Assembly (NCBI GenBank): GCA_021806045.1
Contig: JAJZDI010000021.1
Coordinates: 4,265 to 38,399 of the forward strand
Direction of reading: 5' to 3'
DNA length: 34,135 nucleotides
DNA from: Actinomycetes bacterium
GTDB lineage: Bacteria; Actinomycetota; Acidimicrobiia; Acidimicrobiales; RAAP-2
Each line of letters starts with the position of its first letter. Position 1 is the first letter of the stretch. Made by a program: the position numbers and the translations under genes. The notes below the pieces were generated by a model. It did not search any database, was not told the DNA's origin, and was given only the letters and a program-made list of their open reading frames with translations. This document shows, piece after piece, positions 1 through 7,370 of this stretch.

Positions 1-2
1 AG

Positions 3-140
3 CTGGCGGCCGGCCCAGCTGTCGTGGCGGTGATGGGCGTGGCATCGAAGAGCGCTACGCCGGCGGCATTGAGGCCGACCGACGTCACCGCCAGCGCCGC
101 CAACGACCGTGCGATGCGGGTCGGGGCAAGCAGGACGTAG
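3..140. other. Possible edge of a gene cut by the window start
   Basis: The first 140 bases have high G/C at one codon position, as coding DNA here does. Two readings share that position. On the plus strand an open frame enters from outside and stops at a TAG at 138-140, giving a 45-residue Ala/Val-rich tail. On the minus strand a hydrophobic stretch (ARSLAALAVTSVGLNAAGVA) reads out of the window like a signal peptide but lacks a convincing start codon. I cannot choose between them. From 141 to 312 I see no supportable gene; the ORFs there are shadows of the neighbouring repeat-rich gene. Confidence 0.25.
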
Positions 141-312
141 GTGCCGGGTCGAGGTCCGGGGCGCCAGCGTGATCCGGGCTATGGCGCCTTTGCCTCCGTC
201 GGCACAACGCTAGCGACCGGTTCGGGCCTCGTTGGTTCGAGGCATGGAGGTCGGCCCTCGGCCGATGCACCCAGCCTGGAGGGACCTCGCAGCTTGCCCC
301 CGGGTTTCGTGC

Positions 313-2043
313 CTAACCTTCCGGACCCGAAGGCGGCGGGCTCTGTGGCGCCGGGTACTGCGTTGGTGGCGGCACCGGCGCGTCCTGCGTTGATGGTGGC
401 GGGTAGTTCTGCGGCGGATGGTTCGGCGGTGGGTGGTCCGGCGGTGGGTAGCCAGCGGCAGGGTAGGGCGGCGGCGCGAATTCACGAGCCGCCGGTGGGG
501 GACCCGGGAAGGCACCGCCGCCGGGTAGGTTGCCCGGTGGTCCGTACGGCGGTGGCTGGAGCGGCATCTGGCCATAGGTCGGCTGGCCGTACGGCGGTGG
601 TCCGTACGGCGGTGGTTGGAGCGGCATCTGGCCATAGGTCGGCTGGCCGTACGGCGGTGGTCCGTACGGCGGTGGTTGGAGCGGCATCTGGCCATAGGTC
701 GGCTGGCCGTACGGCGGTGGTCCGTACGGCGGTGGCTGGAGCGGCATCTGGCCATAGGTCGGCTGGCCGTACGGCGGTGGTCCGTACGGCGGTGGTCCGT
801 ACGGCGGTGGCTGGAGCGTCCCGGTGGATCCCGACGCTCTGAGAGCTGCACTTTCGAGGCTCGCCCACAGTGTTCCGGAGCTGAGGAATTCGCGCACCCG
901 GTCTGTGCTGACGTGCGCCAGCGGGCCATTCACCAGCCCAGTGAGATTGTTTCGAAGAGGCCCGCCGCTGTCTGTGAGCTCGACGGTGCGGATCATCCGT
1001 GTCCGGCCGTCGTCTGTCCGGACGGCGACGGCAAGCCGGCTGGAGATCATTCGTGTCCTGATGGGATTCATTGCCGGCACATTGATCCGGTCGATGCGAG
1101 CTAGTGGGATGATGCGCCAGCGGCCGACGACGCGCAACCGCCAGGCCATCCAGTCCGGCCCCCACGCGAGCTCCCGATAGACGAGCCAGAGGATCGTGCC
1201 GAAGAACAACGCCATTCCGGCAACCGATGCGACAAGGGTCACGATGGTTGCCGAAGCGCTCATCGGTGGATTCTGCGACAGCGCGATCTTGAGGCCGATG
1301 GCACCTCCCGCCACGATGGTCACGACCACCGTCCTCGCTGCCGATCTGCGGACGAGGCCTGGAAGGGGAAGCACGGTCGCATCATCGGGAAGCGAGCGTC
1401 TCGACTGCCAACTTCGGCGCTGAAACCGCACAAACGGCTCGCCACGTGCAGGGATCATGTGCACTCCGGTGACGAAGGAGGCCATGGCAGAGACGTTGTC
1501 GACGGCGAACCCGCACCGGCTCCTCTGGCGCGGCTGGCCATCGTGGGCTCGTGCCATGAATTCGGTGAGAGCGAACTGCTGCCCACCTTGAGTCATGACC
1601 GCTGGGCACCAGTGCGATGCCTGATCGCTCGGTCCAGCAGCACCCTTCCTTCGGGCGACGGGGACGACCGTCACCCCGGTGATCTCCTTCCACTCCAGGT
1701 ACAGGTCACTGCGTCCCGACCAGATCCACAGCCCGGTCGAGGCGCTCATGATTGCCCTCCGGCGTATCCGGTCGATGAGCACCAGTGCGCCGATCATCGG
1801 GCCGCCGAACATGATTGTGGCGCCAATCGCAACGATGACCTTCTGCACGCCGACTGCGTGCACTGCACTTCCGGCGTTGTCGATGGAGAAGATGGCGGCC
1901 CCGGCGATGAAGCAGGCGATCGTGACGACCAGGACCGACAGGATGAGTGTGAGTCGGGCCCAACGAGGACGGAGCAGGAACACCCCGGATCGCCGCGTCG
2001 TTCGCCACGGGGAGCCCGGCCACGCCCGCCGCCTCAGGTTCAT
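313..2043 (-). CDS. Four-TM membrane protein with PPPYG-repeat C-terminal tail, function unknown
   Basis: This is a 576-residue protein of unrecognised family. Hydrophobic segments lie near residues 32-52, 68-90, 235-255 and 265-288. They form two pairs, each followed by a soluble segment with similar wording (GLWIWSGR...EWKEITGV near 104-125; WMAWRLRVVGRWRIIPLARI near 298-318). The gene therefore looks like an internal duplication of a two-TM plus small beta-domain unit, as in bacterial PH-like membrane proteins; that comparison is inference. Residues from about 411 are a Pro/Tyr/Gly tail with four copies of a 20-residue unit (PPPYG, PPPYG, QPTYG, QMPLQ), ending in further proline-rich sequence. 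A TAACGT box nine bases before the ATG suggests a short or absent leader. It is divergent from xseA. Confidence 0.75.
   Translation of the reverse strand: MNLRRRAWPGSPWRTTRRSGVFLLRPRWARLTLILSVLVVTIACFIAGAAIFSIDNAGSAVHAVGVQKVIVAIGATIMFGGPMIGALVLIDRIRRRAIMSASTGLWIWSGRSDLYLEWKEITGVTVVPVARRKGAAGPSDQASHWCPAVMTQGGQQFALTEFMARAHDGQPRQRSRCGFAVDNVSAMASFVTGVHMIPARGEPFVRFQRRSWQSRRSLPDDATVLPLPGLVRRSAARTVVVTIVAGGAIGLKIALSQNPPMSASATIVTLVASVAGMALFFGTILWLVYRELAWGPDWMAWRLRVVGRWRIIPLARIDRINVPAMNPIRTRMISSRLAVAVRTDDGRTRMIRTVELTDSGGPLRNNLTGLVNGPLAHVSTDRVREFLSSGTLWASLESAALRASGSTGTLQPPPYGPPPYGPPPYGQPTYGQMPLQPPPYGPPPYGQPTYGQMPLQPPPYGPPPYGQPTYGQMPLQPPPYGPPPYGQPTYGQMPLQPPPYGPPGNLPGGGAFPGPPPAAREFAPPPYPAAGYPPPDHPPPNHPPQNYPPPSTQDAPVPPPTQYPAPQSPPPSGPEG
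541..812. repeat. 60-bp tandem repeat, four full copies plus a partial
   Basis: Units begin at 541, 601, 661 and 721, and a shortened copy runs from 781 to about 812. The full copies differ at one visible base only (ggtggCtgga in copies 1 and 4, ggtggTtgga in 2 and 3). The array encodes the 20-residue PPPYG repeats of the membrane protein, and 60 bp keeps the frame. Near-identity implies recent expansion or gene conversion. Confidence 0.97.
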
Positions 2044-2220
2044 CGACGTCGAACGTTAGCTTCCCGGGCTGCCCATGGCAGCACGTCGGGAGCCCTGGGT
2101 GGCTGCCTGTCGCCACCCCGGTCGAGTCAGGTGCCTCGGTGGGCGCTGGCGGCTCGGGCGGCTCGACTGCCGGCGAACGACATGCTCGGAACGGGTGAGG
2201 AGCGCGACGTGCGTATCGGG

Positions 2221-2254
2221 CGCCAGGGACCAGACCGCCAGGGACCAGACCGCC
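2221..2254. repeat. 15-bp direct repeat, two copies
   Basis: The unit CGCCAGGGACCAGAC occurs at 2221-2235 and 2236-2250 and is followed by CGCC. It lies in the 241-base gap between the divergent membrane protein and xseA, just upstream of the putative xseA promoter. Confidence 0.9.
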
Positions 2255-2272
2255 GGCGTCATCCCGCCGTCG

Positions 2273-2278
2273 TAACCT
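2273..2278 (+). promoter_or_regulatory. Putative -10 box for a leaderless xseA transcript
   Basis: TAACCT fits the TAnnnT pattern and ends six bases before the GTG at 2285. No Shine-Dalgarno sequence is visible, so transcription may start at or next to the start codon. Confidence 0.4.
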
Positions 2279-2284
2279 GTCGCC

Positions 2285-3868
2285 GTGGTCCCGCCCCCGC
2301 CAACGCCCCGATCGCCCCGGCCCGGATCCGGCCGGGGATCGCCGCGAAGCGCCGGATCCCGGTCCGGGTACGCCAGCCGCTCTGGGTACGGCACACCTGG
2401 CAGCGGGAGCACGGGCGCCGGTAGCGGCGGCCCCGGCACCGCCGACGGGGGTCGGGAGGGGACCGGTGCGGGAACCGACGCCCTCACCATCGCCCAGCTC
2501 TACGACCGGATCGACGACGCCGTCCGGTCGGCCGTGCCCGGCGAGGTGTGGGTCTCGGGCGAGGTCCGCTCGTTCAACGTGTCGTCCCGGGGGCACTGCT
2601 TCCTCGACCTGGTCGACCCCGGCGCCGAGCGTGACGCCGGCGCCGCCGTCCTCAAGGTCAAGTGCTGGTCGAGCCGGTGGGCCCGCATCCGGGGCCAGCT
2701 CGACCGGCTGGGCATCACCTTCGATGCCGGTCTGGTCGTCCGGGTCCGCGGCGAGGTCGAGCTCTACCACCCCCGCGGCGAGCTCAGCTTCATCCTGACC
2801 GAGCTCGACACCGAGGCGCTCATGGGCAAGGTGGCCGCCGAGCGGGCCCGCCTGGTCCAGGCGTTGGTCGACGAGGGCCTGTTCGACGCCAACCGGCGCC
2901 TCCCGGTGCCGGCCGTCCCCCTGCGGGTCGGCCTGGTGGCGAGCCCGGGAACGGAGGGCTACCGGGACTTCGTGGGGAGGCTCGAGGAGTCGGGGTTCGC
3001 CTTCCACCTCCGGCTCGTCCCCTCCCAGGTCCAGGGGCGCGAGGCGCCGGCCCTGGTGGCCGCCGCCCTCGCCCAGCTGGGGCGGGACGCCCCCGACCTG
3101 ATCGTGGTGGTCCGCGGCGGCGGCTCCAAGAGCGACCTCGCCACCTTCGACACCGAGCCGGTGGCCCGGGCCATCGCCACCTCGCCCGTCCCCGTGTGGA
3201 CCGGGATCGGCCACACCGGCGACCTGTCCGTCGCCGACGAGGTGGCCAACCGCACCTTCATCACCCCCACCGAGTGCGGCCAGCAGCTGGCTCGGCGGGT
3301 GGGGGAGTACTGGGCCGACCGCCTGGGCGGCGCCCGGCGCGCCTCGGCCATGGCCGTCGCCGTCCTCGAGGGGGGGGAGGGGCACGTGGCGGGCTCGAGG
3401 CGGCGTCTGGGGACCGGGTCCCGGTTGCAGGTGGAACGGCACACCGGGCGCCTGGCCCTCCGTGCCCAGTCGTTGCGTGGGGTGGCCGCCCGGGAGCTCG
3501 ACGGGCGTCGGGTGGTCCTGGGCCACCGGTCCGCGTCCCTGGCCCGCACGGCCACGGCCGCGGTGTCGGCCCACCGTGCGGCGCTTGTGCGCCGTGGCGC
3601 GGCACTGGTGGCCTCGCCGTCTCGGGTGCTCGACGCCGCCGGCCTGCGCACCTCCCAGTGGCGCCGCCTCATGGCCGCCTACGACTACCAGCGCCAGCTG
3701 GAGCGGGGCTACTCGGTCACCCGGCTGGCCGACGGGCGCGTCCTCCGGTCGGTCGCCGACGCCCAGCCGGGCGACGAGCTCGTCACCCAGGTGGCCGACG
3801 GTACGGTCGAGTCGGTGGTGTCGGGTGCGGGTGGGGCTGGCGGCTCGGGGGGTGTGGGTGGCCGGTGA
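2285..3868 (+). CDS. xseA: Exodeoxyribonuclease VII large subunit
   Basis: XseA is the catalytic subunit of exonuclease VII, which cuts single-stranded DNA from both ends into short oligonucleotides. The 527-residue product has a low-complexity Pro/Gly/Ser start (residues 1-64). An N-terminal OB-fold follows from about 67 (LTIAQLYDRI, then EVWVSGEVRSFNVSSRGHCF). The catalytic domain starts near 200 (RLPVPAVPLRVGLVASPGTEGYRDF) and includes VVRGGGSKSDLATFD near 275-289 and GIGHTGDLSVADEVANRTF from about 307. The family's usual GIGHE-D-T reads GIGHTGD here. The C-terminal third is Ala/Arg-rich and probably helical, binding XseB, and ends with the family-typical ERGYSVTR...DGRVLRS. The GTG start has a leaderless-type promoter; the first 60 residues are unusual, so an internal start is possible. 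xseB follows after 117 bp. Confidence 0.95.
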   Translation: MVPPPPTPRSPRPGSGRGSPRSAGSRSGYASRSGYGTPGSGSTGAGSGGPGTADGGREGTGAGTDALTIAQLYDRIDDAVRSAVPGEVWVSGEVRSFNVSSRGHCFLDLVDPGAERDAGAAVLKVKCWSSRWARIRGQLDRLGITFDAGLVVRVRGEVELYHPRGELSFILTELDTEALMGKVAAERARLVQALVDEGLFDANRRLPVPAVPLRVGLVASPGTEGYRDFVGRLEESGFAFHLRLVPSQVQGREAPALVAAALAQLGRDAPDLIVVVRGGGSKSDLATFDTEPVARAIATSPVPVWTGIGHTGDLSVADEVANRTFITPTECGQQLARRVGEYWADRLGGARRASAMAVAVLEGGEGHVAGSRRRLGTGSRLQVERHTGRLALRAQSLRGVAARELDGRRVVLGHRSASLARTATAAVSAHRAALVRRGAALVASPSRVLDAAGLRTSQWRRLMAAYDYQRQLERGYSVTRLADGRVLRSVADAQPGDELVTQVADGTVESVVSGAGGAGGSGGVGGR

Positions 3869-3908
3869 GGTGTGGGTGGCGGTGCGGGTGGCCGGTGAGG
3901 TGTGGGTC
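3851..3908. repeat. 30-bp duplication spanning the xseA stop codon
   Basis: A GTG/CGG-rich unit containing GGTGGCCGGTGAGGTGTGGG occurs twice, 30 bp apart. The first copy contains the xseA stop codon (TGA at 3866-3868) and the second lies downstream. This suggests that the end of the gene itself was duplicated. Confidence 0.85.
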
Positions 3909-3985
3909 ATGTGTGACGGCGGGGGAGTAGTGCAAGGTGCAGGCGGCCGGCCGAGGATGGCAGGCGATCGAGCGCAAGGAGCGTG

Positions 3986-4396
3986 ATGGGAATGACGAAG
4001 GCATCGGCCACCCCGGCAGCTGGAACGCCGGTCGCGGAGCTGGGTTTCTCCGCTGCATCTGACGAGCTCGACGGCATCATCGAGGAGTTCGAGTCGGGCG
4101 TGGTCGACGTCGACCGGCTCGTCGACCGCTTGCAGCGGGCGACGGAGATCGTCGACGAGCTGGACCGGCGCCTGCGCCGCACGCGGATGCAGGTTGACGA
4201 GCTCGTCCCCCGTCTCGAGGCGATCGGTCGGGATGACGGCGGTGGTGTCGGAGACGGCGGGGACGTCGATGACGGCGGGGAGTGGGAGGAGCCGGGAGAC
4301 GAGGACGGGCCCGAGGCCGTGGCCGACGGCGGAGGTGCCGCCCGCGGAGGTGCCAGCGCCGGAGATGGAGAGGGCGAGACGCCGGGCCTCTTCTGA
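3986..4396 (+). CDS. xseB: Exodeoxyribonuclease VII small subunit
   Basis: XseB is the small helical subunit that coats the C-terminal region of XseA. Core residues about 20-75 match the family: LGFSAASDELDGIIEEFESG, then DVDRLVDRLQRATEIVDEL and RLRRTRMQVDEL, forming two amphipathic helices. The product is about 136 residues, against about 80 for most family members. The excess is an acidic Gly/Asp/Glu-rich tail (from about residue 83) ending in ETPGLF. I chose the ATG at 3986 because AAGGAG lies just upstream; GTG 3983 and ATG 3992 are alternatives. It follows xseA in the same direction, the usual pairing. Confidence 0.92.
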   Translation: MGMTKASATPAAGTPVAELGFSAASDELDGIIEEFESGVVDVDRLVDRLQRATEIVDELDRRLRRTRMQVDELVPRLEAIGRDDGGGVGDGGDVDDGGEWEEPGDEDGPEAVADGGGAARGGASAGDGEGETPGLF

Positions 4397-4478
4397 CGCC
4401 AGGCGACTCTGCGCCAGGCGACGCTGCGCCAGGCGACGCTGCGCCAGGCGACTCTGCGCCAGGCGACTCTGCGCCAGG
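4397..4478. repeat. 15-bp tandem repeat directly after the xseB stop codon
   Basis: The unit GCGCCAGGCGACKCT is repeated about 5.5 times, starting at the base after TGA (4394-4396). Copies differ only by CGACTCT or CGACGCT. The array fills the gap between convergent xseB and the SnoaL-like gene. Confidence 0.95.
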
Positions 4479-4494
4479 GGTCAGGGACCAACGG

Positions 4495-5070
4495 TCAGTG
4501 CAGGTCGAAGAGCAGGTGGCGCCCCAGGTCACCGACCAGGTCGACGTGCATCTGGCGGGAAGTGAACCGCCACGATCCAGGCTCGGTGGCGTCGCCCGCT
4601 GTTGAGGCTCCGGGAGCGTCGGGACGGTCCGACAGATCCGTTGTGGCGAACTGGTCGGCGTAGGTCCCGGCGATGATGGGCTGCAGCGCCAGTTCCCCCG
4701 GGACGGCTTGGAGGACGACGAACGTGGACCGGGCCGACGCGCGGGTCCCTGACGGGTCGACGTCGACGACGACGTTCGTGACGAGGTGCTTCGTCTTCGG
4801 GGTCCCGTCGTCGTAGCGGCGGGTGGTGCGCTCGTAGAGTGCCCGGACCTGGTCCCGACCGGCAGCCACCACCGATCCGTCCCCGTCTCTGATCTCCCCG
4901 TGGTCGAACAACTGGGCGACGCCGTCGAAGTCGCCGGCGTCGATGCGCTCGGCGTAGGTGGCCAGCAGGCGGGAGATGGCCTCGTGGGGCGTCCGGGTGT
5001 GGGGCGTCGGGGTGTGGGGCGTCGGGGTGTGGGGCGTCGGGGTGTGGGGCGTCCGGGTGTGGGGCGTCAC
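4495..5070 (-). CDS. SnoaL-like (NTF2 fold) protein with His-Thr-Pro repeat N-terminus
   Basis: This product has about 191 residues. After a repetitive N-terminus (TPHTRTPHTPTPHT...) comes a SnoaL/NTF2-like domain: HEAISRLLATYAERIDAGDF, DGVAQLF, then GRDQVRALYERTTRRYDDG and TKHLVTNVVVDVD. That order is typical of the SnoaL_4-type family, whose members include small hydroxylases, isomerases and non-catalytic binders; no substrate can be assigned. I took GTG 5070 as the start because it falls seven bases below the stop of the upstream small membrane gene. The repeat tract is dispensable-looking, so the true start may be nearer HEAISRLL. It probably shares a transcript with the 5078-5395 gene. 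Confidence 0.75.
   Translation of the reverse strand: MTPHTRTPHTPTPHTPTPHTPTPHTRTPHEAISRLLATYAERIDAGDFDGVAQLFDHGEIRDGDGSVVAAGRDQVRALYERTTRRYDDGTPKTKHLVTNVVVDVDPSGTRASARSTFVVLQAVPGELALQPIIAGTYADQFATTDLSDRPDAPGASTAGDATEPGSWRFTSRQMHVDLVGDLGRHLLFDLH
4986..5070. repeat. 15-bp tandem repeat coding for PHT-P-T units
   Basis: The unit GGGGCGTCSGGGTGT is repeated 5.6 times. It translates on the minus strand as a five-residue (T-P/R-T-P-H) unit at the N-terminus of the SnoaL-like protein. The first and last full copies share a CC variant and the three middle copies have CG. Confidence 0.95.
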
Positions 5071-5077
5071 GGGATCG

Positions 5078-5395
5078 TCACGGGATGACGACGTGCCCGT
5101 AGGTCGAGCACAGTCCCAGCGCCTCAAGCACCAGGAACGTCCCGACCAGGCCGAAGACGGTCGCCCTGGCCCAGACGCCTCGAGCTCGCGCACGGGGCCA
5201 CGGAGCTGGCATGTACCACTCGGGCAGCGTGCCCTGTTCGTGGGCGAGGAACTCGTCGATCGGCACGGCGTCGTCCGCCACCGGTTCGCCGGCGTCGACG
5301 GCCAATGCCAGGGCTTCGAGCTCGGCGTCGGTCAGGGGCGGGGCGTCGGTCAGGGGCGGGGCGTCGTGTGAGCACCCGGCGGAGTCCTGCGTCAT
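5078..5395 (-). CDS. Small single-pass membrane protein, unknown function
   Basis: This 105-residue protein starts at the ATG of MTQDSAGC; a longer upstream ORF is a shadow of the sigma-factor region. The N-terminal half is acidic and soluble, includes a duplicated DAPPLT unit and runs through DAELEALALAVDAGEP and IDEFLAHEQGTLPEWYMPAP. A basic patch (PRARARGVWAR) precedes one TM segment (residues about 78-96, ATVFGLVGTFLVLEALGLC). The layout suggests a cytoplasmic N-terminus and a short exported tail. I do not recognise the family. It is divergent from the ECF sigma gene, with start codons only a few bases apart, and lies directly upstream of the SnoaL-like gene. Confidence 0.65.
   Translation of the reverse strand: MTQDSAGCSHDAPPLTDAPPLTDAELEALALAVDAGEPVADDAVPIDEFLAHEQGTLPEWYMPAPWPRARARGVWARATVFGLVGTFLVLEALGLCSTYGHVVIP
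5331..5366. repeat. 18-bp in-frame duplication
   Basis: GTCAGGGGCGGGGCGTCG occurs twice in perfect tandem (5331-5348 and 5349-5366). It encodes the doubled DAPPLT hexapeptide of the small membrane protein. Confidence 0.95.
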
Positions 5396-5401
5396 GCAGC
5401 C

Positions 5402-6115
5402 ATGGTGCTCCCGGCGCAACGGCGGCGCAACAATTCCCCGGCAACGGGCGCTCGTCCGCCGATCATCAGGGCCGAAGTTGAGCCAGCGGTTGCCAGTGCC
5501 GATGATCAGTACGTGGAGGAGGTTGACCTCGAGGCCGCGCTGCAGGCGGCCCGATCTGGTGACGACGCGGCCATGGCCGTGGTCTTCCGGTCCCTGCATC
5601 CGGCCCTCCTGCAGTACGTGAGAGTGCGTGCGCCCTATGCAGCTGCAGAGGACCTGGTGGCCGAGACGTGGCTGGCAGCCGCCGAGAAGTTCGGTTCCTT
5701 CAGCGGGGGCGTCACCGACTTCCGGGCCTGGATCTTCACCATCGCCCACCGGCGTGTCATCGATCACTACCGGCGCGGTGGCCGCCGGCCGACACCGTTC
5801 GTGCTCGAGGAGACGCCCGATCCTGCCGTCCCCGACGTTGCCGACGGCGTCGTCGACGGCATGACATCCGACCAGGCGATCAACCGGTTGGTGGCTGGCC
5901 TCCCGCCCGACCAGGCCGAGGTCCTCGTGCTCCGGGTGGTGGCAGAGCTCGGCGTCGACCAGGCGGCCACGATCATGGGGAAGAGCCCTGGTGCCATCCG
6001 GGTCCTCCAGCACCGGGCCATCCGGCGCCTCCGCTCGTCCCTCTCGGCAAACGGTGAGCTGGACGTGTCGGGCCGGGGCAGGTCGAGGTCGGGAGGCCGC
6101 CGCAACCAGCGGTGA
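5402..6115 (+). CDS. ECF-type RNA polymerase sigma factor
   Basis: This 237-residue product has the two-domain sigma-70 group 4 (ECF) plan. Region 2 lies at about residues 55-125 (AMAVVFRSLHPALLQYV, AAEDLVAETWLAAAEKF, FRAWIFTIAHRRVIDHYRR). Region 4 lies at about 158-212 (INRLVAGLPPDQAEVLVLRV, then VDQAATIMGKSPGAIRVLQHRAIRRLR). The C-terminal tail is basic and Gly/Ser/Arg-rich. The ATG at 5402 lies almost back-to-back with the divergent gene starting at 5395. An in-frame GTG at 5513, just before DLEAALQAARSGD, would leave about 117 bp for divergent promoters and is a credible alternative. The next gene encodes a TM protein that is probably its regulator. Confidence 0.9.
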   Translation: MVLPAQRRRNNSPATGARPPIIRAEVEPAVASADDQYVEEVDLEAALQAARSGDDAAMAVVFRSLHPALLQYVRVRAPYAAAEDLVAETWLAAAEKFGSFSGGVTDFRAWIFTIAHRRVIDHYRRGGRRPTPFVLEETPDPAVPDVADGVVDGMTSDQAINRLVAGLPPDQAEVLVLRVVAELGVDQAATIMGKSPGAIRVLQHRAIRRLRSSLSANGELDVSGRGRSRSGGRRNQR

Positions 6116-6241
6116 TGCACGCCGAGGCCCCGGGCGGAGGCGGCTGAGGCGTCGCGCAGCGGCACCGACAAGCGCCCGGAGTTCGAGGACCGACGGTGCA
6201 GGTGTAACAAATCGGCGAGCCAGGACGATGAAGGGGATGAC

Positions 6242-7171
6242 ATGTGGCACCACCTCGACTCCGAGCTCGAAGAGCGGCTCCTGTCCGGAGCGTTGCATCC
6301 GGACGACGCGCCGCCTGAGCTCCGGCACCTGGCCCGCGTGGTCCGGGCGGCCCGACCGCAGGCGGTCTCCGGTTCGCCGGTCGAGCAGTCGGTCGTGTCC
6401 GCCTTCGTCGCCAACGCACCTGGGGTTGCAGGGCAGGTCCAACTGGTGGGGAGGAAGCGAATGCTCACCAAGTTCATGACGGTCAAAGCCGCCAGCCTTG
6501 CGGCGGGCCTCCTGTTGGTCGGCGGTGGAGCGGCGGCGGCAGCCACCGGTTCCCTCCCGGCCTCCGTGCAGTCCGGCCTGTCGGGCGGTCTCTCGCACGT
6601 CGGCATCTCCATTCCCAACCCGCACGCGTCGGAGCAGGGGAAGGCGCATGCCGCCGACCACGGTTCGACTGGCGCCGGGAACGGTTCGACTGGCGCCAAC
6701 CACGGTTCGGCCGCCGCCGACAACTCCCAGGCCGGTAGCGCCGACCTCTACGGGCAGTGCACCGCCTGGACCGCGGTGACCAAGGCGATGGCGAACAACC
6801 CGACCGCCGCCGGGCACTCGCAGGCGGACTTCCCGAAGCTGGCCGCTGCCGCGAAGGCGGGCAACGAGTCGATCGCCCAGCTGTGTGCGACCGTGTCCCG
6901 CCCGTCGGAGGGGTCGACGACCACGACGACGTCGACGACGCCACCCACCGGTACGGAGCCGACCCACCCGACGGGCCCGCCTACGTCGGTGCCGGAGGGG
7001 CCGCCCTCGTCGCTGCCAGGCAATGCGGGATCGCATGCGCCTGATTCCACGACACACGACAACTCTGGCGACCACGGCTCGGCCGGGTCGACCACGACCA
7101 CCTCGGCAAGCCGCAGCGGCCGGGGTGATGGATCGACGTCCTCGAACACTGCCGGGGGCGCCGGACGCTGA
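6242..7171 (+). CDS. Single-pass membrane protein, probable anti-sigma partner of the ECF factor
   Basis: This 309-residue product follows the sigma gene by 126 bp; AGGGG lies seven bases before the ATG. Residues 1-80 are soluble and start with a short helix (LDSELEERLLSGAL...APPELRHLARVVRAAR). One TM segment spans about 82-103 (KAASLAAGLLLVGGGAAAAA). The outer part has a GSTGAGN-type seven-residue repeat and a small conserved-looking module with two cysteines (LYGQCTAWTAVTKAM ... ESIAQLCATV), then a Thr/Ser/Pro-rich tail. Gene order and topology fit an anti-sigma factor, but no zinc-binding ZAS motif is visible, so the role is inferred from position. Confidence 0.7.
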   Translation: MWHHLDSELEERLLSGALHPDDAPPELRHLARVVRAARPQAVSGSPVEQSVVSAFVANAPGVAGQVQLVGRKRMLTKFMTVKAASLAAGLLLVGGGAAAAATGSLPASVQSGLSGGLSHVGISIPNPHASEQGKAHAADHGSTGAGNGSTGANHGSAAADNSQAGSADLYGQCTAWTAVTKAMANNPTAAGHSQADFPKLAAAAKAGNESIAQLCATVSRPSEGSTTTTTSTTPPTGTEPTHPTGPPTSVPEGPPSSLPGNAGSHAPDSTTHDNSGDHGSAGSTTTTSASRSGRGDGSTSSNTAGGAGR

Positions 7172-7210
7172 TCATTGCGCGGCGAGAGCCGTCATCACTG
7201 GTCACGTCAC

Positions 7211-7253
7211 CACCGACCCGGTCGACGCTTCCCCCGCGTCACCCGGGTCGGTG
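7211..7253. terminator. Large hairpin, probable bidirectional terminator
   Basis: CACCGACCCGG (7211-7221) pairs perfectly with CCGGGTCGGTG (7243-7253). Inside, GACGC (7224-7228) pairs with GCGTC (7236-7240) around the loop TTCCCCC, with a 2x2 internal mismatch. It lies between the convergent anti-sigma-like gene and the acyl-CoA ligase gene. There is no clear T-run, as is common for GC-rich actinobacteria. Confidence 0.7.
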
Positions 7254-7296
7254 CGCGTCCGGGCACGAGTTCGGATGGCCGGTTGGGCCGGCGCCG

Positions 7297-7338
7297 GGCA
7301 GGCGGCAGGCGGCAGGCGGCAGGCGGCAGGCGGCAGGC
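7297..7338. repeat. 7-bp tandem repeat, six perfect copies
   Basis: GGCAGGC is repeated six times without error between two convergent genes, next to the terminator hairpin. Confidence 0.97.
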
Positions 7339-7370
7339 TTGTGGTCCGGTCTGCCGGCCCAGCCGATCGT

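Noticed and set aside
231-250. tRNA-like TTCGA motif
   Set aside because: No acceptor stem or anticodon arm can be formed around it on either strand.
541-812. CRISPR-like array
   Set aside because: The 60-bp units are contiguous and without spacers, and they encode an in-frame PPPYG protein repeat.
1706-3910. 734-residue minus-strand ORF
   Set aside because: It runs antisense through xseA, which has unmistakable motifs.
5396-7075. Long minus-strand extension of the small membrane protein
   Set aside because: It is antisense to the sigma factor and its partner; only the last 105 residues have coding character and a sensible start.
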